Positions 12,479-24,790 of a DNA stretch of 64,000 bases are shown here, one piece after another. The number at the start of each line of letters is the position of its first letter. Position 1 is the first letter of the stretch. The stretch covers positions 1,566,526 to 1,630,525 of the forward strand of contig BLZA01000030.1 in NCBI GenBank assembly GCA_013423385.1. The letters are read 5' to 3'. The position numbers and the translations under genes were made by a program. The notes beneath the pieces are model-generated. The model ran no database searches. It was not told the origin of the DNA and saw nothing but the letters and a program-made list of their open reading frames with translations. This DNA is from Naganishia liquefaciens. Its lineage: Eukaryota > Basidiomycota > Tremellomycetes > Filobasidiales > Filobasidiaceae.

Positions 12479-12968
12479 GGTAGGTGGATGGGTATGGGTG
12501 GTGAGGAGAGGGGACCGGGGGAGGACAAGGGGGCCAGAGTGGACGAGATGCGAGATGAAGGGCGGGGAGGGAGGAAGGGAGGAGGGGAGTGCGGATGCAA
12601 ATGCGGCACGCGTGTCAGGGTGCCCGAGGGGAATCGGGCGCGTCAAAGGGGGGGGAGCAGGGCGGGAGAGCAGGAAGGGCAGGGGGGAGGGAGGCGGGCA
12701 TGTGGGCAGGACGGCAGTGAGAGATGGAAAGCCCGACCCCAAGAGATCCAAGCGGCGGCAGAGGTAGACGCAATGCTCCCCATCTACAAAAGTCCTCGTA
12801 CAGCCCCTGTTCATATCCATCGCACGCTCGCCACCCGTGTCTGTCTCTCTCTCCTCCCATCCCTGCATCCCACAAACCGCCTTTATGCCCACGTATAACT
12901 AGAAGCAAGGAAAGCCAGGATGAGCGAATGAGCATACCCCCGACGACACACCCCTTGCAGCCAACTTA

Positions 12969-13073
12969 CTACTCCCCACCCACCGCCCGCACACGGTCCA
13001 CCGGTTCCTGCCCATACCACACCATCGCACCCAGATGGTCCTTGCGCTTGACGCTCTTGATCGCTTGACCGCC

Positions 13074-13126
<53 letters not shown>

Positions 13127-14464
13127 TTGCTTGCCACGCCTCGACGATATCCCGCGCGACCTCCCACACTTGCACGCGGGTACAGCCGTATCGTGCTGCT
13201 TGACGCGTAATCAGGTCGTACGCCGAGGGCGCGAGCGTCGGCGAGGTCAGGCCGAGAAAGGAGACGATCAGTGTCGGGCACGGATCCGTCGGGTCGTACA
13301 CGGGCACGAGGATGATCAGCGATTCCGGGTCCGGGTCCGTAGATTCCCGGTCCGCAGCAGAGTCGGAAGAGTGCAAGTAGGCGTGGTGGATTTGACCACG
13401 GGCGGAGAGGTGGGAAGGGTAGAATCGCGTGAAGCGGGAGATCCAGTGGGTGATTCCGGGCGAGGTGGGCGCGTCGTAGACGAGCGTCGTGCCCGGGGGA
13501 GCCATCGCGCGCGCGGTTTCAAGGTATCGAGCGGACCATTGCGCGAGCAAAGAGGCCGGGAGATCCGTCACTTGCTCGACGGCCGTCCAATCTTTTGGTA
13601 AACCCTCGGTCTCGGCCTCCGCTTCCGCTTCCGCCACCGAGGGATCCACATCCCACGTCACCTCCCGATCCCACTGCACGACCCATCCGTCCCGCGCCTC
13701 GGAGCCAGACCCGACACGGACTTTACGATAGAAATCCGGCCCGACGTCGGACCAGAGGGTCGCAAACGTGGCGTCGCGCGGGCAAAAGGCGTCGTGTGGG
13801 GGAGCGCCCCATGAGGTCGGGAAGGGAGGGAGGGTCGGGGGGAGGGAGAGGGCGTAGTGCAGGAGGGCGAGCATGTGGGTTGCGTAGCCGTTTTCTGAAC
13901 AGGGTCGGGGGGGTTAGCTGGGGGCGGGGCGCGCCGGGGTGGATCGCGCGGACGTACTGCGATGGTGCGGCGCGACGACGACGGACGTGATCACGTAGCT
14001 GACCACATCCGATACCGTTCCGTCCTTGCTCGTCTTGGCGTCTCGTCGAAGTCTGCTCGCGGGGGTGAGCGGGCGGGAGGGCGGGGCCAAGCGGACGCGG
14101 GCGAAGGGAAACTCACGTCTTGGTCGAGGCGAAGACTTCAGCGCCTTCTGGATCTGCCCGGTCCACGAGCGCCCTGAGTGCGTGATCAGCGCTGGGAAAA
14201 ATCCCTCCGGACCCATGAACCCACCAGTAGACGGCCCGTCCACTCAACGACGGCTCCATCTCGTTGACGCGTTCAAAGTATGCGACGGCTTGCTGCGCGG
14301 CGTCAGCATCGGCGGAAGACAGACGCCGAACAGACCCCCCCGCCTGGACTCACCTCGAGCGTCGCTCCCCTTGGCTTTTCCCAGTTCTGCCACATGTTGT
14401 GGTAGATCGACTGCCGCTGGGCGGGATTGGCGATGACGAGGGTGGTATCGGCGAGTGCGGGCAT
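12969..14464 (-). CDS. LYC1-like GNAT-family N-acetyltransferase
   Basis: Spliced protein resembling the fungal lysine acetyltransferase LYC1, which in yeasts acetylates L-lysine as the first step of its catabolism (family knowledge). Exon 1 (14354-14464) encodes 37 residues from MPALADTT. Later exons give the tract ending YWWVHGSGGIF and the GNAT core with YVITSVVVAPHHR and then MLALLHYALSLPP. The last exon carries the C-terminal domain with TLWSDVGPDFYRKV and ends at VRAVGGE with the stop at 12969. The LYC1-type order (YV.T.V..P..R...H...LLHY, then the SDVG..FY block) supports the call. A run of serines near the C-terminus is encoded by a trinucleotide repeat and is unusual for the family. 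The LDB-like gene lies downstream on the same strand, and the divergent promoter with the oxoprolinase-like gene lies at 14465-14749. Confidence 0.75.
13074..13126. repeat. CGA/TCG trinucleotide microsatellite
   Basis: About 17-18 tandem GAC units on the plus strand read as serine codons TCG on the minus strand inside the LYC1-like gene. The tract sits just before the conserved C-terminal block, so length changes would alter only the serine run. Confidence 0.9.
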
Positions 14465-14749
14465 GGTGCGGTGGGGGGTTGGGGCGAGGGATGGGAATGC
14501 CGAGGGGTGATGCGAATGCCAGGGGATGCGGGGATGCGGGGATGACGGGGATGCGTCGATATATACCGACGAGGGAGGATTCTCTACCACCAAGGGGGAA
14601 AAGGGCGTCGAGGGAAACCCCGGTCATCTTGGCTCGCGGCCATCTCCGAGCGGGCCGATCGACCCGCGCGTCTCCCGGGATTCAAGCGATTCACCAGTCA
14701 TTCCACTCCACGCACGGCCAAGGCATATCCCCCGTGTCACCCACCAGCC

Positions 14750-17702
14750 ATGCACTCCGTTCCAGACCACAGCATCCGCATATCCATCGATAGGGTGAGT
14801 GAGGCGGATGGGATGCAGGGAATGACAGCTGATCGCGTGGGTTTAGGGCGGCACATTTACCGATGTGTTTGCGAGTTATCCCGCCGACGAGAGCGCGGGC
14901 GGCGGGGAGAGAAGGGAAATCATCACCAAGCTCTTGTCCGTGGATCCGACAAATTACAAGGATGCGCCGACGGGTGAGATGAGAGATGGTGCGATGGCGG
15001 AGAGTTGTGCTTCGGGCTGATGCCATGCCCGCGCGCAGAGGGAATCCGACGGATACTCGAGATGGTCACGGGGGACAAAGTCGACCGCAAGAGTCTTCTG
15101 CCGACGGACAAGATTGGTGAGATTCCCACCCTAGGCGCCACCTGCCAGCGCTCTCTGACTGCGCCTGGAATTCGCAGAATTCGTGCGTCTCAGTACGACC
15201 GTCGCTACCAATGCCCTCCTCGAGCGCAAAGGCGAGAAACACGCCCTCCTGATTACGTACGCCTCTTTATCCTCTTGACGTCAATCTCTCGCTCACACTC
15301 CATCCCTCGCCCCCCTCCCCCACTCTCCAGAAAAGGCTTTCACGATCTCCTCAGCATCGGAAACCAAGCCCGCCCGCGGATCTTTGACCTCGCCATCCGT
15401 AAAACCGCTCCGCTGTACACCGACGTCGTCGAGGTAAGCGAGCGTGTGACCCTGGTGGGATTCACCTCGGATCCGGAACAGGCGGTGCATGCGGTCGAAT
15501 TTGACGGGGAGGGGAATGTATGCAAGCCATATTCGGGGGAGGGGGCGCATAAGGGGTTGAATGAAGGGGACAGGGTCGTCAAGGGGGTTAGTGGAGAGGC
15601 TGTGCATGTGATGGTACCGCTAGATAGGGAACGAACGAGGCGGGACCTGGAAAGACTGTTCCGGGAGGGGTATCGGTCGATTGCGGTCGTGTTGGCACAT
15701 TCGTAGGTCTGACTGCAAGGGTGACTTGCGAGAACGCGCTGAATAGTTGCACAAGGTACACGTTCCCGGAACATGAGTTGGCGGTCGGAGAGATGGCCAG
15801 GGAGATTGGGTTTCAGCATGTTTCGTTGTCGTCGCAACTCGTTCCGATGATCAAGGTGTGTTGTCACCGGTTGAGTCGTCCTCGGCACTGACCATCGCTC
15901 TGCACGCGCCCCGCCCGCCCCGGCAGATGGTTTCCCGCGGCATCTCAAGCACCGCCGACGCGTACCTCACTCCCGTCCTCGGAGCCTACCTCGACGGCTT
16001 CTACGCCGGCTTTCAACCCTCCCCGACCGGCGCGCCCGCCCTTCGCGTCGAATTCATGGGCTCCGACGGCGGCTTGCTCGACCTAGACAACTTTAGCGGT
16101 CTTAAAGCGATCCTCAGTGGACCCGCCGGCGGGGTCGTCGGGTTTTCGCTGACGAGTTGGGATGCAGACGAACGCGCGCCCGTGATCGGGTTTGATGTCG
16201 GTGGAACGTCGACCGATGTGTCGCGCTACGATGGCCGGTATGAAATCGTCTACGAAACAACGACGGCAGGGATCCCGATTCAGTCGCCCCAGCTCGATAT
16301 CAACACGGTCGCCGCCGGTGGGGGGTCGTGCCTGACGTTTCGAAACGGCATGTTTCAAGCAGGGCCGGAATCGGCGGGGGCGCATCCGGGGCCGGCGTGT
16401 TACCGCAAGGGCGGACCGTTGGCGCTCACCGACGCCAATCTCTGCCTCGGCCGACTCGTGCCGGAATACTTTCCGTCGTGCTTTGGGCCTCGAGAAAACG
16501 AGCCGCTCGATCCAGAGGCTTCGGAGCGAGCGTTCCAGGTGCTTTTGCAAAGTATCAAGGAGGAGACGGGCCAGGACATGTCGCTGGATGAGATGACGTA
16601 TGGGTTTGTAACGGTCGCGAACGAGGCCATGGCCAGACCCATCCGGGCGCTCACCGAGGCGCGCGGGTTTGCCACATCCAAGCACATGTCAGTCCGTGGT
16701 GGCGCCACTTGTCGTGTTCCGTGGCTGACGCTCTGAAAAGCCTCGCTTCCTTTGGCGGAGCAGGTGGACAGCATGCGTGCGAGATTGCCGAGGTAGGTGG
16801 GTTAGGCCGTTTGTCAAGACGCCGCTGACGCCCTCGTGTAGAGCCTCGGCATCTCGCGGATCCTCATACATAGATACTCCTCCATTCTATCCGCGTATGG
16901 ACTCAATCTCGCCGAACGGTAGGTATAGCGAAGAAACGCGGTATCCAGGCTGACTCATTCGCGCCTCAGCGTCTTTGAAACACAAGAGCCCAGCTCCTAC
17001 GTCTTTGGCCAAGAGTCCTTGCCCACGCTCAGTAGGCAACTAGACAAACTGTCCGATACCGTTCGCAAAGAACTCGTCCGTCAAGGTTTCACCGATGATC
17101 GCATCCACCTCGATCGGAGACTGAACATGCGGTTCGACGGAACCGATACGGCACTCTTGATCAGCAGTGCGCAGGATGCCGACTTTGATCAGGCGTTCAA
17201 ACAGGCGTATCAACAGGAATTCGGCTTCCTCCTTGAATCGCGGATCATGGTGGATGATGTCAATGTACGTTTCAAACCCACTTTGCAAAAAAAAAGGCTA
17301 CTGACGTGCTATCTTTATCAGGTTAAAGGCCTCGGCAAGACATTCGACAATCTCGGCGAATCCGCGTTTGCCGAGTTGCGCAGAATCGAGACGAGGCCGT
17401 TGTCAGGCGAGACGGGTGCGCAGAAAACTAACGGGCATCAGAGCGTCTACGTCTCGCAGCCGGGCTCACTCAAGGGAGCCCGGCAGGAGGTGCCCGTCTA
17501 TTTGCTGGACAAGCTCGAAGTCGGGGATGTCATCCAAGGTCCGGCGTTGATCATCGATGCAACCCAGACCATATTCGTGAATGCGTGAGTACAGGGCGAT
17601 GGGTACAGATGAGGTTGCTGACCAGCTCGGGTATCAAGCTCATGGCAAGCTACTGTCACCTCGCGACACCTAGTCATCACGAGAGAAGCGACTTCCCTCT
17701 GA
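14750..17702 (+). CDS. 5-oxoprolinase/hydantoinase A-type protein lacking the HyuB half
   Basis: About ten short exons encode a HyuA (hydantoinase A/oxoprolinase) protein of roughly 750 residues. The N-terminus carries the phosphate-binding [12 protein letters not shown]. It is followed by [14 protein letters not shown], the [14 protein letters not shown] block, [28 protein letters not shown] and [20 protein letters not shown]. Eukaryotic OXP1 is normally about 1,280 residues, with a HyuB domain fused after HyuA, and opens 5-oxoproline with ATP in the gamma-glutamyl cycle. Here the last intron (donor at about 17586) joins to [18 protein letters not shown], the expected end of HyuA, and then a TGA at 17700-17702. 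No HyuB-like sequence follows before the next gene. Either this is a stand-alone HyuA or the gene has lost its second half. Exon borders were inferred from reading-frame continuity. Confidence 0.82.
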
Positions 17703-18482
17703 GCCCTGCAAGGCATTATATAGACATGGTGCCAACAGGAGCGCAATATAGCAGAACAACAGGCGACGAGCGCGTGAGAGACGATCTGTAACCAATACGC
17801 GTATGACAAGCACGCTCGTGTAGGCGTACACCCTGCATTTGAGGAGGCGAATAGTCATTTAATATTGTTTGACGTGCTGAAGCGGGGAACCGTTTGGCGA
17901 CGGCACAGTCCGAATGTCCAAGCTTCAGCTGACGATTCTGCAGCGCTACTTTTTCCGTTTGCTGAAAGAGGTGCATATAGAATTACCTTACAAGGGGCGG
18001 AGAGTCTCTCGTCTAGTGAACGCGGAAGTATCCATGAGCCATGAAGCTGTGCGACGAGACAGACACTGAACAGCCGCTTGTGTCTCGGGAACGTCTCAGC
18101 CATGGACTGTTGATAACCCGAGGTGGACGCGCCAAGTGGAGGCCCCACGTGAGTTTCCAGGTGGGTCCACTTCATGCGCCTCGTGAAAGTGGTCACTTGG
18201 CTTGGACTGGGTTATAAGTAGTTCCATCATGAGGCAGGACAGCCAGAAAGGGACACCACTATCATGGCACTCGTGACCGCACAGACTCGAAGACAATCAG
18301 GGACTGGAACGTTGGTCACGAACTTGAGCTATATACGGTGACTTCGATATCGGAAACTTCCAAGTCGGCTTTAGATTAAGAGCAGATGTCTAGACGGTGA
18401 ATAAAGAGTTCTCCACATCAACGAATATCAGTACGTCTCCCAACCAAGATCACCCGACTAGCGCTCATGGCAGCCTCAGGTC
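17703..18482. promoter_or_regulatory. Intergenic region with rhamnosidase promoter
   Basis: No gene or HyuB-like segment was found here. A TATATA at 18330-18335 lies about 150 bases upstream of the rhamnosidase ATG at 18483. This is a reasonable core promoter position. Confidence 0.4.
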
Positions 18483-21215
18483 ATGCCCGCTCCCATTTCA
18501 GGCATTACTATTTCAAAACTCACGGCGGATCACTATGAAACACCTGCTACCGGTCCAGCCTTTATGGGAACCGCAATACCAAGGCTATCATGGCGTTTCG
18601 GGTCACCGACCGACGGCGTTGACAATTGGACGCAAAGCTCATACGAAATTCGAATTCGACGTGACTCCAAGACAGAGGAATACAAAGTTGAATCCGAGCA
18701 GAGTGTTCTCGTCGACTGGCCGTCCACTCCGCTCGCATCAGGGGAAGCAGCAGTCGTCGCGGTGAGGGCGTTCGGTCACGAAGGTTCCATGACTCCTTGG
18801 GCAGAGTTGATGATCGAGGCCGCCCTACTTAAGCGTAGCGATTGGCAGGCCCAAGTCATCTCTTGCACTGCATCTGCACACGACAAGGATTCGACGAAAC
18901 GCCCTTTCTACGTCCGACGTGCATTTACCCTCGATGACGAGGCTCAGCATGCCAGACTGTACGTGACAGCTCTTGGACTCTACGAAGTCGAGATCAACGG
19001 CAAACGCGTCGGAGATCACTTTTTCGCGCCAGGATGGCAAAGCTACAATCATCACCTCAACTATCAGTCATTTGACGTGTCGGCCTTATTGCGCAAAGGG
19101 GAAAACACCATCGGAGGCTACGTAGGAGAGGGGTGGTATGCTGGATCTCTCGGCTTCGGAGGGGGCAGACGGAACATTTACGGCGATAGGATCGGGTTGA
19201 TGGCGCAGCTGCAAGTCAACGGGCAAGTGGTCATCAAGACCGACTCGGATTGGGAATGGTCATTCGGACCGATCATTAGCTCCGAGATCTATCACGGAGA
19301 GCGGTACGACGCTCGAGAAGAAGTGTCCAACTGGTCGCTACCAGGGTCATTGGAGTCCAGATGGTCACCCGTCGAAGTCATAGATGCCCCGAAGGCACGA
19401 TTAATCTCCCCTGAGTCGCCTCCAGTCCGTCAAACACAGGTTGTCGGGGTCAAAGAAGTCATCACCACACCTTCAGGCAAGACCATCTTGGATTTTGGAC
19501 AAAACCTGGTCGGATGGTGTCGCTTCAATCGGGCGCCTACTCACTACAATCCCGGCAGCGAAATCGTTCTGCGGCATGCTGAAGTCTTGGAGGATGGTGA
19601 ACTCGGCGTGCGACCGCTTCGAGTGGCCAAGTGTACCGATACTATTGTCTGCAGCGATGACACGTCGAGCCTGGTGGGATGGCAGCCCAAATTTACCTTT
19701 CACGGTTTCCGTTATGCCGAAGTAACGGGATGGCCCGACATTACCAAAGAAGACGTTTCCGCCATTGCTCTACACACCGACTTGGAGCGTACAGGCTTCT
19801 TTGAATGTTCTCATCCGCAAATCAGCAAGCTACACGGAAACGTTGTCTGGGGATGGCGCGGAAACTCGTTGTCAGTGCCAACGGACTGTCCTCAGCGAGA
19901 TGAGCGACTCGGTTGGACGGGTGACTTGCAAGTCTTCGCTCCTACCGCTTCATTCCTCTTTGACACAGCAGGATTCCTCGGCGAATGGCTCAAGGACGTT
20001 GCCGCGGAGCAATTGCTAGAAGAAGGTGGCATTCCACCGATCGTTGTTCCCAACGTTCTGCAACACGTCCCCTTCCAAAGTCCCATGGCAGTGTGGGATG
20101 ACGTGACAGCCCTTACGCCTTGGGATCTGTACACCGCTTTTGGAGACAGAAAGGTCCTGCTTGATCAATATGAAAGCATGACCGTATGGCTTGACAAGGG
20201 AGTCAGGCGAGGCGACAATGGTTTATATGCCCCAGAACTGATCCAGCTGGGAGACTGGCTTGACCCGAAAGCTCCACCCGAGGATCCAGCAGACTGCAGA
20301 ACAGATTCACACCTCGTCGCGAATGCCTACCTCGTACACGTTACCAAGATCGTCTCGCAAATCGCCGAACTTCTCGGAAAATCTGGTGACGCCAAACGAT
20401 ACGCAGCTGATAGCGGTCGCCTGAAGGGCGAATTCCAAAGGGAATACATTTCCAGCTCGGGCAGGATGGTATCGGATTCACAGACGGCACTTGCGCTCGC
20501 TATTCACTTTGATCTGTTTGCGGACGACTCGCAACGTCAGCATGCTGCGAAGCGCCTTGCATTCTTGGTAACGAGGGAAAAGTTCAAGGTGGCTACGGGC
20601 TTTGCGGGTGAGTAGACGACATGGTCTCGGAGATTACATGCATTGACAGGAAATTCAGGCACTCCGACCATTCTTCATGCTCTATCCACCACCGGCAATC
20701 TGCCGATCGCTTATCGCATGCTACAAGAATCGAAAGCACCAAGCTGGCTTTACGCGGTCCTTATGGGATCAACCACTATGTGGGAGCGCTGGGACAGCAT
20801 GCTGCCCGACGGCAAAATCAATCCCGGAGAGATGACAAGTTTCAATCACTATGCCCTTGGCTCTGTTGCGGCTTTCATGCACGGCGTGATTGGGGGACTC
20901 AAGCCGCTATCTGAGGGATGGAAAAAGATACTAGTTCAGCCACAACCTGGTGGGACCTTGACGAGCGCCAAAACGCGGCATATCAGTCCGTATGGTGAAA
21001 TCTCCTGCGAATGGAAAATCCAGGAGGACAAGTTGCACGTCGCAGTCGTCGTGCCTCCCAATTCGACGGCTCAAATCGTGCTGCCCGGTTTGGTAGAGGA
21101 AGTTGGTAGCGGCAGCAAGGAATATGAGGTTGACTGGAAATCGGATGCGCGATGGCCGCCTGCGCCATTCAAGCACCCCTTTATGCAGAAAGAAGATGAT
21201 ACCTTTGTCGCCTAA
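18483..21215 (+). CDS. Alpha-L-rhamnosidase, GH78
   Basis: Two exons (18483-20607 and 20650-21215) encode about 897 residues of a GH78 alpha-L-rhamnosidase. These enzymes release terminal L-rhamnose from plant pectin side chains and glycosides such as flavonoids. The N-terminal beta-sandwich region carries RLSWRF, then RPFYVRRAF and a jelly-roll with GKRVGDHFFAPGWQSYN. The catalytic (alpha/alpha)6 barrel carries VPTDCPQRDERLGWTGDLQVF, with the acidic catalytic-site signature CPQRDER..W.GD typical of GH78, and later GDWLDPKAP, TGFAG and GSTTMWERWDS. A C-terminal beta domain ends DTFVA. No signal peptide is visible at the chosen start, so the enzyme may be intracellular and act on imported rhamnosides. 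Another start within a missed 5' exon would change that. The frame across the intron is continuous (GFAG-NSGTP). Confidence 0.93.
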
Positions 21216-21314
21216 TCGATTGTAGACCTGTCAACTGATACATATTTGTGAATACAACGGAAAAAATGATGATGCCACGGGGCCATGGAATGCAATACAA
21301 AATGCGCTATTCGA

Positions 21315-23939
21315 TCATGCGACAGACATCGGCGATTCGCGTCTGGATCGCTTGCCATCCCCATTCTTTCCACCTGATCCTGACTTGACCCCGGTCTGCT
21401 TAGCCCCAACGGACGCTTTGCCATTCGTCGCTCCATTTGTGCCCGACGGGGAAATGCCATTGAAGGGAATGAGCGGAGGCAAGCCTGCCATCGATGCACT
21501 GAAGAATGTACGCTTTCTGCGGCCCGTGTTACCGGCGGATATGCGTGCGTCTGAGTCGAAATTCGACGGGTAGCCTTGCAGAATTGACGCTGCAGCCTTG
21601 CCTTTGCCCTTTCCGTTGGCTCCACGTGCTGAAGACGCAAGGGCAGGTGATTTCCCCTTGAAGGGTGCCATGCCGCCTCCGCCTTGACGTTTTGCGCGAG
21701 CTCCAAGTCGAGGATAGGCGGGGGCGGGACCGGAATCTTCATCGCTTTCCATGTCTTCATCCTCATCCGAAGTAGCGTCCCCTGTCATCTTGGCCTTCAT
21801 GATATCTGCGGGGACATGAGCGAGACGTGTCGGAGATGCCGATGCGCGCTTACCTCGGATCTTGGCGTCCAATTCAAAGTCGACGTCCTCATTTGCTGCG
21901 GCCGTTGTGGTGGGCACACCAATCGCTTTACCAAGACTCAATCCCGGGACTTGCTGCATCTGGACACCCGGTGCAAACGGCATTGAACGCAGGTTGTCGA
22001 TGATTCTCGCCCTATTGAAGGCGTCAGATCGCAATCAAGTCTCGGTGAATCAACTCACTTTATGCTATTTAAGTATTCCTTTGAATTATAATCGTCCATA
22101 TTGTTGCTCAATACTTCCAGCTTGTATCGCGGGCCGTAGTACTCAAGGCTGAGGTACAATCAGAAAAGTAACAGAAAGGGACAAGATGAACTCACTAATC
22201 GTTATACGGCAAGTTTTCATCGAGCTTGACGCCGCACATCACCGACGTCTCATTTGTCCACGCACGCGAGACGTTTTTGCTGCAGGCAGTTTAGCATAAG
22301 CGCGGCAAGAGGGCGGGGCGTGACCACTTACGTCGTATAGCCACCACCGCCAACCATGATCGTAGGCAAGCCGAAGCTCTTGACGAACTTGGCGCAATTA
22401 CCGTGACCTTTGCCATAGTGAGGATGAGCAATGACTGATCAGAATGCTCCAGCGACTTACCCTCCATTGATAGATTGAAACACCCCAGCTTGTCACCTGC
22501 AAGCGAATCGGCGCCACACTGAAGAACGACAGCTGTGGGCTGGTACCAGTCCATGATATGTTGTATCACCTATAAGCGACCCAGACATGTCAGTCAATCT
22601 CCGCTGGGCGAGACAAGCCGGTCCGACGTACTGGTTCAAAAATGCTGGGGAATGACACGTCGTTGATACCGTCGCGTAATGGCACGTTGACGGCATAATT
22701 TTTCCCTGCCTTGATACCCGTGTCCTGTTGGTGTGGCAGGGTCAGTCGGAAGGCTAGACACACGTCGAATGATCCGGATAGGCGCGTCGATCGGATTGTC
22801 GACCAGCTGTGCAAGCAGGAGATCGCCCATGGATATGCCGATCGTACCACATCCTCGTCTTTTCACTTGTCTCGGCGATTTCTCCACACAGGGGCAACAC
22901 CCTTCTTTGACGACGTGCGCAATTCCCTCGACCTACTTACCTTGACATCTCCCGTCCCTGGGAAATAATCTCCAAACTTGTGGAAACTACATGTCATGAC
23001 CCGATCCGTCGAATAGAAAGCCTCTTCCACGCCGTCGCCGTGATGGATGTCAATGTCGATGTAGAGCACTCGCGGATGATGGCTAGAGTCGACGGAGCAG
23101 AGTATGGCAGATGAGCAGCGGATCAATATTGGACACATTCTTACGCACCGAAGCAATTCCAGAATGCCCAGCACGCTGCGAATCGGCATCAGCTTCGTGA
23201 CGTCTCTTCGAGATTGCTAAACGGCTCACATATCATTCACGTAGCAGAACCCACTCGCCTCCGTCTTCTTCGCATGATGCAAGCCTCCAGCCCAATTGAT
23301 TGCGATATCCGTCGACCCTTCGTTGATTCGTTCCGCGGCTCCGATACTTCCACCAGCACTGATTGTGCAGAATTCAAAGACACCTTCGAACGCGGGACAG
23401 TCTTCGCCCGTGAGGCAGCGCGTGCCGTTCCCTGTAAGCTCCTCGGCGGTTTCGGGGAGGACTTGTTCGAGCAGGTTGATGTATTCGTCGGTGTGAAAAC
23501 GCGTAAGCTGGGATTTGGTTGCGCGGACGGGACGCTGCGATGAGCGGCAAGATGATACGGGGATGAGATGTCAGCGTATGTTTCGAAGCCTGCCCTGCAT
23601 CACTCACGTAGACCTGCATATTCTCAAGCATCCCGTAGTTGAGCACAAGACTGTGTGTCATCCTCATCCGGTGCGGTTTCATGGGATGTCCGATACCGTA
23701 CGAAAAGTTTCCGACGTCATCTACATCACAGTGTCAGGAAGCCTAGACTCCGGAGGGTAGCAGAGCTTACGGTCGTAATAGCTAAGGCGAGCGTCAGTGT
23801 CGAGATGATCAGACCGGAAGACGCAGGCAACGTACTAGGAAACACGCTTCGAGCCATAGGTAGCTGCCGGATCAGCGTCATAATCGTCGTTGTCGAGACG
23901 TAGCTCAGCGGCGTTCTTGGGTCTAGGAGGGGACGCCAT
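21315..23939 (-). CDS. Class I histone deacetylase (Rpd3/Hos2 type)
   Basis: Multi-exon zinc-dependent histone deacetylase. The ATG at 23939 opens [18 protein letters not shown]. The conserved order is [52 protein letters not shown], the zinc-site segment [48 protein letters not shown] and [19 protein letters not shown]. The end of the fold is GGGGYT followed by WTNETS. Both catalytic histidines and the Asp/His/Asp zinc ligands are present. The last exon (from 22034) adds a tail of about 230 residues rich in Ser, Lys and Asp/Glu with basic stretches such as GRRKRTFF, possibly nuclear-localisation signals. One intron, about 22,741-22,942, is near 200 bp, longer than most. Rpd3 versus Hos2 identity would need a phylogeny. 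It ends 99 bp from the convergent rhamnosidase gene. Confidence 0.93.
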
Positions 23940-24639
23940 GTCTGCTGACCGCTGCGAGAGGGAGTGCAGCAAAGAGACGGCTGTTGCGTGAGTCTTGAGA
24001 TCAGGATGGAAGCCGCAAGCTACGGTGGGATGCAACTTGTTTCCGCGCGCGCATCTGATGTCGGGCGCCGGGTGCAGTATCGCGCGAAAAGCCAGTTGAT
24101 CGCTAAATCGCTGGCGGTTTCTCGCGCAATGATGCTTGCTTTGGCCGTGCAAACGCACGGCTGTCTTGACCGGTTTTGCTGACAAGGTCCACTGGTACAA
24201 CTCTCATTCGCGAAGTCCCTTTGATGGTAGCTCTATGGTTTCACGTACTGTGGCGAGCGATAGTGCAGGATTTGACCCGATTCGTATTCTTTTGGGTCAT
24301 CAGCTTCGACCGGAATATCTGCCGCGATTTGCAACAGGTCGAGCCATTCTTATCAAGTAGAGCCATTCGCGTCGTTGATAGGAAGTGCAGGAGTCGCTAT
24401 TGATGGCTGTAAGAAAGGCATGTAATACAGTCGCTGAGGCTTCGGATCTTCACCAAACGGAGGTGAAATATATTTCTTTCGCCATCGCAAACAACCGAAA
24501 CCTTTAGGAGAATCAAAATCTGCAACCTGACCTTCCAAAGCACGGAAACCTTGGACACAACTCATGGTCAATGTACAGCATCATGTAGCTTTTCGAAGAG
24601 GACTTCATACTGATATTTCTGAAAAACTAGATGTACAAG
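23940..24639. other. Upstream region of the deacetylase gene
   Basis: Weak frames only, on both strands. I see no recognisable gene in this interval. It presumably includes the HDAC promoter. Confidence 0.4.
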
Positions 24640-24680
24640 GGTCAGGGGTTAGGGGTTAGCGGTGAGGGGTCGAGGGTTGC
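24640..24680. repeat. Short interstitial telomere-like tract
   Basis: GGTCAGGGGTTAGGGGTTAG is followed by degenerate GGTGAGGGG and GGTCGAGGG units and then TGCATCAGAT. This resembles the start of the retroelement 3' ends seen later (TTAGGGG units followed by TGTATCAGATACC). No clear element body follows, so it may be an old, decayed tail or a chance G-rich tract. Confidence 0.5.
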
Positions 24681-24790
24681 ATCAGATCGAAAGTCTTTAC
24701 ATCGAGCGATTCCTTATGCGCTCGAGCGGCGCCGACGGACACGTTGAAGGCTATTTCTAGAGCTCATTCCGCTGGTACAGCGGCTTTGTG

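Noticed and set aside
12479-12892. N-terminal extension of the LDB-like ORF
   Set aside because: The extension is a low-complexity Pro/Ser/Leu reading upstream of a good ATG (MLRPGPQQ), most likely 5'UTR in an open frame.
11771-12898. 375-codon plus-strand frame opposite the LDB-like gene
   Set aside because: It is the antisense of Gln/Pro/Gly repeat codons and has no conserved motif.
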